Shown: one piece after another, positions 6,434-11,737 of the stretch
Position numbering within the stretch: position 1 is the first letter of the stretch
Layout: every line of letters starts with the position of its first letter
NCBI GenBank assembly: GCA_022865365.1
Contig: JALHSW010000445.1
Span: forward strand, 1 to 12,142
Source of the DNA: Acidimicrobiia bacterium
GTDB lineage: Bacteria > Actinomycetota > Acidimicrobiia > IMCC26256 > PALSA-555
Length of the DNA: 12,142 nt
Direction: 5' to 3'
Notes under the pieces: generated by a model
Database searches by the model: none
What the model saw: only the letters and a program-made list of their open reading frames with translations
Told to the model about the DNA's origin: nothing
Position numbers and translations under genes: made by a program

Positions 6434-6791
6434 GGGGGTGCGTGGCTTCGATTTCGTGGATCGAGGCGGGTGAAGCGAGCCGACGTCGCCGGATCGTCGT
6501 GAAAGAGCCGGCACCAACAACAACTGACAATGCTAAGTACGACCTCGCTGCGTAGTTCCTAGAACTGCACAGCGCGTCCGATCCGGCCCAGCCGCTCGGT
6601 CGGGACAGGGCGTCATCTTGAGTGGCTCACCGAAGCGTCTTCCCTCAGGGGCGCATCGGGACACTTCTCTGAGGGTGGGGCTGCTGCCTGCTGCCGGTGG
6701 ACGGCAGCAGCCCGAGATTCATCCACTGGCTGCGCTCGGAGAATCCCCGCCGACAACTCGAAAGACCCGGGTTCGACTCCCGGCACCTCCA
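6434..6791 (+). ncRNA. ssrA: tmRNA (transfer-messenger RNA)
   Basis: tmRNA rescues stalled ribosomes and adds a degradation tag. The 5' end GGGGGTG (6434-6440) pairs with CACCTCC (6784-6790) to form the acceptor stem, with one G-U pair at the same place as in E. coli. The T-arm has stem CCGGG/CCCGG (6767-6771 and 6779-6783) and loop TTCGACT. The discriminator is A6791. CCA is not encoded and must be added after transcription. The internal region holds the tag reading frame and strong pseudoknot helices, such as GGCTGCTGCC near 6680-6689 against GGCAGCAGCC near 6704-6713. The length is about 358 nt without CCA. Its place just after smpB fits. The 5' and 3' ends are defined by the pairing and should be accurate to 1-2 nt. 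Confidence 0.95.
6511..6555 (+). other. tmRNA-encoded degradation tag reading frame
   Basis: From a proposed resume codon GCA (6511-6513) the frame encodes APTTTDNAKYDLAA and stops at TAG 6553-6555. With the alanine carried by tmRNA itself, the tag would be A-APTTTDNAKYDLAA. The LAA ending needed for ClpXP recognition is kept; the residue before it is Asp rather than the common Ala. The resume codon is inferred because alanine codons are usual there. The frame stays open upstream (GTG AAA GAG CCG), so an earlier start cannot be ruled out. Confidence 0.75.
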
Positions 6792-6831
6792 AGAGTGCTC
6801 GCGGTCACGGGAGCACTGTTGGAGGTGTGCC
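6782..6831. repeat. Inverted repeat mirroring the tmRNA 3' end; possible bidirectional terminator
   Basis: The last bases of tmRNA plus 9 bp downstream (6782-6800) recur inverted at 6811-6831, the latter inside the 3' end of the HNH gene. The inner arms AGTGCTC/GAGCACT (6794-6800, 6811-6817) are perfect with a 10-nt loop. After one G/G mismatch the outer arms CACCTCCAA/TTGGAGGTG (6784-6792, 6819-6827) are also perfect, giving 16 pairs. There is no T-tract, only TGTT after the inner stem. It could terminate both convergent genes, or be a relic of insertion at ssrA. Confidence 0.7.
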
Positions 6832-7287
6832 AGTCCCCATGTCTCCATACCGTTCGAGGGTCTCGCCTGCCCAGGCGACCGCGTCGCTGACTCGGATGCC
6901 CGAGGGCTGAGGTCTCGTCCAGAGCTCCAGGTTCTCGGGCCGATTGTCGTCGCGAACGCCGTTGCGATGATGCACGGACTCTCCTGCCGCTAGGTGCCGA
7001 CCGAGCAACCGCTCGACCACCAGGATGTGTTCGAAGACGTACGGCGACTTTCCGGCGCGGGGGTGGTCGGGTACACGAACCATCATGTATCCCGCCTTGT
7101 GGCGCGTCCTGCCCCCCTTCCAGTTCCCATTCATCTCGTTCGCCTCGGAGCGGCACTCCGAGCAACGCTCCGACTTGACCTGCTTCGTACGACCGCAAGC
7201 GCAGACCGTTCTCGCGCGGCAGGCCGGACATCGGAGATGTCGGCTCGAGGGTTCGAAGCTTCGACCACATTCTGCACACGGTCTCAT
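6805..7287 (-). CDS. HNH endonuclease with N-terminal zinc-binding cysteines
   Basis: This 160-residue HNH-family endonuclease is of the kind often found in phages and as stand-alone homing-type genes. Eight N-terminal cysteines form four pairs (C4/C7, C20/C23, C29/C31, C42/C45), suggesting one or two zinc ribbons. An NGNWKGG motif (53-59) follows. The HNH core is ESVHHRNGVRDDNRPENLEL with H106, H107, N109, N115 and N119 as the expected metal and structural residues. I chose ATG 7287 because TACGAT lies 7 nt before it, like other starts here; ATG 7296 is three codons upstream. The gene is convergent with ssrA, its stop codon 14 nt from the tmRNA 3' end, and parts of it are only about 58-63% G+C against richer neighbours. 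Recent acquisition is plausible. The DNA target is unknown. Confidence 0.85.
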   Translation of the reverse strand: MRPCAECGRSFEPSSRHLRCPACRARTVCACGRTKQVKSERCSECRSEANEMNGNWKGGRTRHKAGYMMVRVPDHPRAGKSPYVFEHILVVERLLGRHLAAGESVHHRNGVRDDNRPENLELWTRPQPSGIRVSDAVAWAGETLERYGDMGTGTPPTVLP

Positions 7288-7294
7288 GTCGGGC

Positions 7295-7300
7295 ATCGTA
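7295..7300 (-). promoter_or_regulatory. Candidate leaderless -10 box of the HNH gene
   Basis: TACGAT lies 7 nt before ATG 7287 on the minus strand and overlaps the alternative ATG at 7296. If the box is real, the shorter start is the true one. The 149 bp between this gene and the cyclase gene stop codon otherwise hold only the terminator hairpin near 7418 and a weak 5-bp hairpin at 7325-7338. Confidence 0.45.
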
Positions 7301-7417
7301 AGAACGGGGTACGACACCAATCCCGGGAGAGAGCTCCCAAGGAGCCCGCTCATCTTCCGAGGAGTCCAGGACCGTCTCCGCTGCTGAAAGTTGCGCTCGG
7401 ACCGATTCGTGCCCGGG

Positions 7418-7439
7418 CGCTCGGAGTCGGCTCCGAGCG
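7418..7439 (-). terminator. Terminator-like hairpin after the hydrolase-cyclase gene
   Basis: CGCTCGGAG/CTCCGAGCG form a perfect 9-bp stem around a 4-nt loop (TCGG on the plus strand), starting 6 nt after the stop codon at 7446. There is no T-tract, as is common for terminators in high-G+C actinobacteria. It would separate the cyclase gene from the HNH gene downstream. Confidence 0.65.
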
Positions 7440-7445
7440 GTGCCG

Positions 7446-8759
7446 CTACGCGCTCACGGCGAAGAGACGCCAGCTGTCCGGCACGCCTTTGAGCTCGTGG
7501 TCGCCTCGGTCCTCGAAGGCGATGCCTGAGCCGGCAACAAGGTCGGTGACGGTGCGCGACACGAGGACCTGGCCCGCGCCCGCGATCGCCGCGACACGCG
7601 CACCGATGTGAACGGCGATCCCGCCGATGTCCTCGCCTCGCACCTCGACTTCGCCGGTGTGCACACCGACCCGAACCTCGAGACCAAGAGGCCGCAAGCG
7701 GTCCCGAATCGCGCAGCCGCACGCCACCGCGCGCCCGGGCCCGTCAAAGGTAGCGAGCACGCCGTCGCCGGTGGACTTCACGAGCTTGCCGCGATACGTC
7801 TCCACCTCGCGACGCACGACAACATCGTGCTGGTCGAGAACCTCCCTCCAACGGCGGTCACCCATTGCGGCGGCTTGTTCAGTCGAGCCGACGATGTCGG
7901 AGAACAACACCGTGGCGAGCACGCGTTCGGGCGTCACGGCATGCCGCCTGCCGGTGAGGAACGATTCGATCTCGTCGACAAACTGGTCGAGGTCGAACAT
8001 CGCGTGCTCTCCGTCGATCTCGACGAACCGCGCATCCTTCATGTGGTCGGCCAACCAGTGCCCGTTGGCGATGGGCACTGTCTGGTCGTCGGTCGCGTGA
8101 ATGACGAGGGTGGGAACCGAGATCGTGGGCAATACAGCCCGCACATCGATGTCGATCAACGAGTCGGTGAAGGCACGCATGGTGCCCGGGCTGCCCACCG
8201 CGCGCTCCAGGCGACCGAAGAACTCACGCGCTTGCGCGTCTCCCCGCATGCTGGGACCTATCAGCCTCAGGGACTCGCCGGCTCCCCAGCCATCGTCGAA
8301 GATCTGATGGAGCTGCGCGAGAGAGTCTTCGATTCCGTGCGGGTAGTCGACATCGCGTCGAAAGCGCGCCATGGTCCCGTAGAGAACGAGCGCGACCGTC
8401 CGCTCGGGATAGGTCGCCGCGAACAGCAGGCTCATCGGGCCCCCCTCGGACACCCCGATCAGGGCGGCCTGCTCGGAGCCCACTGCATCCATGACCGCGC
8501 GGACGTCGTCCATGCGCTCTTCGAGCGTCGGTGCACCGACGTTGCGGTCGGACAGCCCCATTCCCCGCTTGTCGAACATCATCAATCGCGAGAACGACGC
8601 GAGCCTGCGATAGAGGACCGGGTTCTCCCACTCGACCTCGAGATTGCTGAAGAGGCCGGGGACCCACACCAGATCGAGGGGACCCTCGCCGACCACGCGG
8701 TAGGCGATGTCGACGCCACCGGCCTTCGCATAGCGAATGGGTGGCACGGCCTCCGTCAC
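7446..8759 (-). CDS. Alpha/beta-hydrolase fused to class III adenylate cyclase domain
   Basis: The 437-residue protein has an N-terminal alpha/beta-hydrolase (about 10-270) with nucleophile S104 in GVSEG, an acid at D224/D225 in HATDDQTVP and H252 in DGEHAMF. A class III cyclase domain follows (about 277-437). Metal Asps are D288 (FSDIVGST) and D332 (STGDG), the adenine-selecting pair is K328 and D377, and the transition-state Arg is R388. The usual transition-state Asn is His384 (VHIGAR), so activity may be low or altered. No transmembrane segment is evident, so it is probably cytosolic, perhaps sensing a hydrolase ligand and making cAMP. GTG 8759 is preferred because GGAGG lies 5 nt upstream (8765-8769); ATG 8780 and TTG 8834 are alternatives. 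The 140 bp upstream to the LCP stop codon show no convincing promoter. Confidence 0.88.
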   Translation of the reverse strand: MTEAVPPIRYAKAGGVDIAYRVVGEGPLDLVWVPGLFSNLEVEWENPVLYRRLASFSRLMMFDKRGMGLSDRNVGAPTLEERMDDVRAVMDAVGSEQAALIGVSEGGPMSLLFAATYPERTVALVLYGTMARFRRDVDYPHGIEDSLAQLHQIFDDGWGAGESLRLIGPSMRGDAQAREFFGRLERAVGSPGTMRAFTDSLIDIDVRAVLPTISVPTLVIHATDDQTVPIANGHWLADHMKDARFVEIDGEHAMFDLDQFVDEIESFLTGRRHAVTPERVLATVLFSDIVGSTEQAAAMGDRRWREVLDQHDVVVRREVETYRGKLVKSTGDGVLATFDGPGRAVACGCAIRDRLRPLGLEVRVGVHTGEVEVRGEDIGGIAVHIGARVAAIAGAGQVLVSRTVTDLVAGSGIAFEDRGDHELKGVPDSWRLFAVSA

Positions 8760-8764
8760 GGGTT

Positions 8765-8769
8765 CCTCC
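8765..8769 (-). promoter_or_regulatory. Shine-Dalgarno site that fixes the hydrolase-cyclase start
   Basis: GGAGG on the minus strand sits 5 nt before GTG 8757-8759. The upstream candidates ATG 8780 and TTG 8834 lack a well-spaced site. The protein then begins MTEAVPPIRYAK, just before the hydrolase fold. Confidence 0.6.
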
Positions 8770-8899
8770 GCTCGGACCATGCCGACGCCGAGCTCCGAGC
8801 CGCACAAGCCCCTGCCGGGTAGGTCACCGCGCAAGTCTGGCTCCCGGCGTCGTGCTTGTCATTAACGACGCGGTGGCTCACGCGGTCAGACGGCCGTCC

Positions 8900-10102
8900 C
8901 TAGATCGAGGGCGTGCAGGGCGCCTCGATCGGCACCGGTTCGCCGAGCTGGCTCTGGTTCGAGATCTCCGGGCCACCACCGGGCGCAGTCGACGCACGCG
9001 TCGTGCTGGTCGTCGTCGGCACGCCGGCAACGCTCGACGAACCGCCCGGTGACGTCGTGCTGCCCGGCGTGGTCGTCGTCGTGGTCCCGCCGCCACCCTT
9101 GGCCCCGCCGAGACGGGCCACGAGGCTCCGCCAGTCCGGATCCTTCGGGTAGAGCACGGAGAGGCCGTGTTGGGTCGGACCGGTCGCCCAGGGCAGCGTC
9201 TCGAAGTCGAGCGCGCTCGAGTCGTTCGGGTTCACGCTCCGAAACGCATCGATGAGCGCAAAGATGTCGTCCTTGGAGAGACCGTCGTCGATGGTCAGGT
9301 TCTTCAGCACCTCACCCGCGACATCGTTCGCGGTGATCGGATCGTCGAGGCTCTGCGCCACGGCGACGCCGACGAGTCGCCGGAGGAACTCCTGTTGACG
9401 CTTGATCCGGTCGATGTCGGGCACGGCGTCGGCCTTGAGCCACCTCGCCTTGGGCAAGCTGTAGTACTGCATCCCGCGCGACCTCGCGTACGCCAACGCG
9501 GCCTTGCCGTTGAGGCTCACGCATCCCGGGACCGGGACGTAGAGGCCGGTCTTCTCGTCGCGTGCCGGGTACGGCAGGTACACCGGAACACTGCCGATCG
9601 CCTCGACGATCCCCTGGAAGCTCTTGAAGTCGACCTCGACGAAGTGGTTGATGTCGATGCCGAAGTTCTTCTTCAGCGTCGCGATGACCGTGTCGGGCCC
9701 GGAGTTGAAGGCAGCGTTGATCTTCGACATGCCGACACCGGGGATGTCGACCCACAGGTCGCGCGGGAACGACACGACGAGGGTCCGCTTCGCGTCCGGC
9801 TCGACGTGGACCACCATCATCGTGTCGGACCGCTGGCCCCCTTCGTCACCGCCGAATGCCTTCTGGTCGGCGTCGGTGGCAACGAAGGCCCGCGTATCGG
9901 AACCGATGACGAGGAAGTTGCCTCCCTTGGCGGACCCCTCGGCGGTCGTGACGTTCACGCGAGCGACGCTGTCGAGTTTCGTGTCGATCACATAGTTGAC
10001 GGAGACGATCGCGCCGGCCATGGAGATGATCGCGACGACCAGCGCGATCGCGAATCGTGAGGCGAACACGCGAGCGAGCGACCTCGAGCGATGTTCGCGC
10101 AC
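8900..10102 (-). CDS. LytR-CpsA-Psr (LCP) family cell-wall glycopolymer ligase-type protein
   Basis: LCP proteins transfer polyprenyl-linked glycopolymers (teichoic acids, arabinogalactan or capsule) to peptidoglycan outside the membrane. The 400-residue protein has a basic N-terminus, one transmembrane helix (about 17-39) and an LCP domain (about 62-245). Conserved elements include GSDTR (67-71), RSDTMMVVH (91-99), FPRDLWVDIPG (112-122), the SKINAAF segment (126-132), AYARSR (204-209) and DRIKRQQEFLRRL (231-243). A Gly/Thr/Ser-rich stretch (about 334-375), probably unstructured wall-spanning sequence, precedes a short tail with one Cys (C396). The start is GTG 10100-10102 with TAGCGT 6 nt upstream and no ribosome binding site. 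A direct repeat further upstream suggests two-component control. The natural polymer cannot be told from sequence. Confidence 0.92.
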   Translation of the reverse strand: MREHRSRSLARVFASRFAIALVVAIISMAGAIVSVNYVIDTKLDSVARVNVTTAEGSAKGGNFLVIGSDTRAFVATDADQKAFGGDEGGQRSDTMMVVHVEPDAKRTLVVSFPRDLWVDIPGVGMSKINAAFNSGPDTVIATLKKNFGIDINHFVEVDFKSFQGIVEAIGSVPVYLPYPARDEKTGLYVPVPGCVSLNGKAALAYARSRGMQYYSLPKARWLKADAVPDIDRIKRQQEFLRRLVGVAVAQSLDDPITANDVAGEVLKNLTIDDGLSKDDIFALIDAFRSVNPNDSSALDFETLPWATGPTQHGLSVLYPKDPDWRSLVARLGGAKGGGGTTTTTTPGSTTSPGGSSSVAGVPTTTSTTRASTAPGGGPEISNQSQLGEPVPIEAPCTPSI

Positions 10103-10108
10103 GACGAC

Positions 10109-10114
10109 ACGCTA
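10109..10114 (-). promoter_or_regulatory. Leaderless -10 box of the LCP gene
   Basis: TAGCGT lies 6 nt before the GTG start on the minus strand, in the near-palindrome ACGGTAGCGT. This differs at one position from the perfect palindrome between the flavoprotein gene and smpB. Transcription would start at the GTG. Confidence 0.55.
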
Positions 10115-10133
10115 CCGTCCGGGCCCGTCGATC

Positions 10134-10151
10134 TGACATCGGGCTGACATC
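10134..10151. promoter_or_regulatory. Tandem direct repeat, candidate OmpR/PhoP-type operator
   Basis: TGACATC occurs at 10134-10140 and 10145-10151 with a 4-bp spacer, an 11-bp period (the match extends to 9 bp as CTGACATCG). OmpR/PhoB-family regulators, including mycobacterial PhoP, bind 7-bp direct repeats spaced this way. Relative to the predicted LCP transcription start it lies at about -32 to -49, over the -35 position, where an activator would bind. It could also act on cspA. Confidence 0.5.
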
Positions 10152-10189
10152 GCGCCGGCGACTCGTCCCGACCGGACTGCAGTGCTCAC

Positions 10190-10231
10190 GGGCTCATTCG
10201 GGCCGGATGAACCAATCCGAACAAGGAGCCC
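10190..10231. repeat. Nested inverted repeats in the LCP-cspA intergenic region
   Basis: The outer arms GGGCTC (10190-10195) and GAGCCC (10226-10231) enclose an inner hairpin CGGAT-GAACCA-ATCCG (10204-10219). An alternative inner pairing TTCGG/CCGAA (10197-10201, 10217-10221) excludes the first. It lies upstream of the proposed cspA -10 box, so it may be a protein-binding site, or an RNA structure if transcription starts further upstream. The rest of the 223-bp gap holds the promoters and operator listed separately. Confidence 0.4.
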
Positions 10232-10267
10232 GGCGGGTCCGTTGCCCTGGGGTGGTGTCGGGCTTGG

Positions 10268-10273
10268 TACCGT
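10268..10273 (+). promoter_or_regulatory. Candidate -10 box of the cold-shock gene
   Basis: TACCGT in GGTACCGT has the same 8-bp core as the smpB box. Transcription from about 10280 would give a leader of about 46 nt, so unlike most genes here this mRNA is not leaderless. A possible -35, TTGCCC at 10242-10247, is spaced 20 bp away, which is long. Confidence 0.45.
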
Positions 10274-10325
10274 CTCTGCGCACGGCCGAGACAACTGCCT
10301 GACAAGAGGTACGAGGAGCAACGAG

Positions 10326-10526
10326 ATGACGACCGGTACTGTGAAGTGGTTCAACTCCGAGAAGGGCTTCGGCTTCATCGCTCGCGAAGAGGGAGATGAC
10401 GTGTTCGTGCATTTCTCGGCGATCGAGGGAACGGGATACAAGTCCCTCGAAGAGGGTCAGAAAGTCGAGTTCGAAGTTGGTCCCGGCCGTAAGGGCGACG
10501 AAGCGCGCAACGTACGGGTGATCTGA
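10326..10526 (+). CDS. Cold-shock domain protein (CspA family)
   Basis: This 66-residue single cold-shock domain protein binds single-stranded RNA or DNA and acts as an RNA chaperone. RNP1 is KGFGFI (13-18) and RNP2 is VFVHF (26-30), with the usual GTVKWFN start and VEFEVGPGRKG region. ATG 10326 is fixed by GAGGAG (10313-10318) with a 7-nt spacer. The frame is open further upstream, but that part has no cold-shock sequence and lies before the promoter. It is divergent from the LCP gene and convergent with the VOC gene, 19 bp from its stop codon. A weak 5-bp hairpin (10525-10529/10538-10542) sits between the two stops. Confidence 0.96.
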   Translation: MTTGTVKWFNSEKGFGFIAREEGDDVFVHFSAIEGTGYKSLEEGQKVEFEVGPGRKGDEARNVRVI

Positions 10527-10545
10527 CGCGAGACGGGGCGTCGGT

Positions 10546-10998
10546 TCAGTCCATCGGGACCGGCGCACCGGCCCGCTCCATGCACTGCACGTCGAACCAA
10601 ATCGGCAGCAGGAACTTCACGTAGAACGCCCGCACGACGAGATCTCCCCCATCCGTCGGGGTCACGAGGTCGTCGTAGTCCTTGATCTGCACGCGGTCAT
10701 CGCGGGCCTGGAACTCCTTGCACCGCTCGAGCAGCTCGTCGACGTCCGCCCGCGTCTCCTGGAGCAACCCAAGATGGTCATAGCCAGGTGAGCTCATCGG
10801 CTTGCCGCTCTCGGCGAGCAGCACGAAGTCGCCGACCGTGCCGGTGAGCAGGATGTGGGTGAGCTGGCCGACGACTTCGGTGTCGATGCCCGTCCACCCG
10901 AACACGGTGCCGTAGAAGTCATCGACCTCTTTGCGGAACACGTCGTCGAGCGTGCCGCGCGGGAAGGTCAGCTCCATGTGGTTCAGCCGCATGCGCAT
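10546..10998 (-). CDS. VOC (glyoxalase/bleomycin-resistance fold) family protein
   Basis: This 150-residue protein begins MRMRLNHMELTFPRGTLDDVFRK, the first beta-alpha unit of a vicinal-oxygen-chelate fold. It has possible metal ligands H7 (NHMEL) and H75 (YDHLGL) and the typical DVDELLERCKEF helix (85-96) between modules. The final strand, RAFYVKFLLPIWFDVQ, replaces the more usual glutamate-containing metal strand. Whether it binds metal, and which substrate it uses, cannot be said. ATG 10998 is chosen because TACGCT lies 7 nt upstream; TTG 11025 would overlap that box and ATG 10992 is two codons in. It follows the AlgH-family gene by 36 bp, so it may be transcribed both from its own promoter and with that gene. 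The fold call is moderately sure. Confidence 0.75.
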   Translation of the reverse strand: MRMRLNHMELTFPRGTLDDVFRKEVDDFYGTVFGWTGIDTEVVGQLTHILLTGTVGDFVLLAESGKPMSSPGYDHLGLLQETRADVDELLERCKEFQARDDRVQIKDYDDLVTPTDGGDLVVRAFYVKFLLPIWFDVQCMERAGAPVPMD

Positions 10999-11005
10999 GG
11001 GACGC

Positions 11006-11011
11006 AGCGTA
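11006..11011 (-). promoter_or_regulatory. Leaderless -10 box of the VOC gene
   Basis: TACGCT lies 7 nt before ATG 10998 on the minus strand, inside the 36-bp gap after the AlgH-family gene. Confidence 0.5.
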
Positions 11012-11034
11012 CCGGCGACCACCAAGGCGTGTGC

Positions 11035-11595
11035 TCAGTTGAGCGCAGGATCGGCAGGGAATCCAGCAAACACACTCAACCGGCCCGGCTGACGCTTCAG
11101 GACGCGACGCCAGAGCGTGTCTGGCTCGGCGATCCACAGGTCGTGCTCGTCGCGCTCGACGACGAACCATCCGTTCGCGGCAACCTCACCGTCGAGCTGG
11201 CCCGGGCCCCAACCTGCATGGCCCGCGAAGACCCGAGCCGTTCCCACCCCAGGTTCGATCTCGCTCGGATCGCGCTCGAGATCGACAGTCCCCAGGTCCT
11301 CGTACAGCGCGGCATACCCCACCGACTCGTCGGGCATGGCGTCGATGCGGCGGGCGAGACCAATCGCGGCTTCGGGCTGCACCGGACCGCCGAAGAAGAC
11401 CACTCTCGGCTCGGCGGCGAGCGCCGCCCACGCGGGGAGCACGTGGTCGATCGTGCTCCCCGTCGGGCGGTTCAGCACGACCCCGAGCGCTCCATCCGCG
11501 TTGTGCTCGAGGACCAGCAGGACAGTTCGAAAGAAGGTCGGCTCCTCGAGATCCGGGGTGGCGACGAGCAGCTTGCCTCGCAGGGATCGAGTCAC
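11035..11595 (-). CDS. YqgE/AlgH family protein (UPF0301)
   Basis: This 186-residue protein is of the AlgH/YqgE family, whose biochemical role is not settled. Family hallmarks are RGKLLVATPDL (6-16), GALGVVLNRPT (35-45), FFGGPVQP (67-74) and AGHAGWGPGQLDGE (124-137). The length matches the family (about 185-190 residues). The frame stays open for 109 codons upstream, but the conserved N-terminus begins at GTG 11593-11595, and the extension is low-complexity and would run under the divergent gene. No good ribosome binding site or -10 box was found at this start. It is probably co-transcribed with the VOC gene downstream. The 142 bp upstream separate it from the divergent amidohydrolase. Confidence 0.92.
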   Translation of the reverse strand: MTRSLRGKLLVATPDLEEPTFFRTVLLVLEHNADGALGVVLNRPTGSTIDHVLPAWAALAAEPRVVFFGGPVQPEAAIGLARRIDAMPDESVGYAALYEDLGTVDLERDPSEIEPGVGTARVFAGHAGWGPGQLDGEVAANGWFVVERDEHDLWIAEPDTLWRRVLKRQPGRLSVFAGFPADPALN

Positions 11596-11724
11596 CGTGC
11601 GACCCCACCGAGCTCGTTCACCGCGCACCTCCGGTCGGCGATTCACGACACGGTGATCCTCGCACAAGCGATGTGCGCCCAGATCATGATGAGGGAGCAA
11701 CGGGCCTGGCCTCGCCTCGCGCTC

Positions 11725-11730
11725 TACCGT
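11725..11730 (+). promoter_or_regulatory. Leaderless -10 box of the amidohydrolase gene
   Basis: TACCGT ends 7 nt before ATG 11738. The hexamer is identical to both boxes of the palindromic divergent promoter at 5847-5856. No -35 element is visible. Confidence 0.55.
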
Positions 11731-11737
11731 TGTCGGG

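Noticed and set aside
6434..7300. ssrA-integrated genomic island with att repeats
   Set aside because: No integrase gene and no direct repeat of the tmRNA 3' end were found in the window; the only copy is inverted and 14 nt away.
7288..7722. Long upstream extension of the HNH frame
   Set aside because: It runs through a terminator-like hairpin and antisense to the cyclase domain, and the sequence is Arg-rich shadow translation.
10182..10325. N-terminal extension of the cold-shock frame
   Set aside because: It has no cold-shock sequence, covers promoter and intergenic DNA, and ATG 10326 has a well-spaced ribosome binding site.
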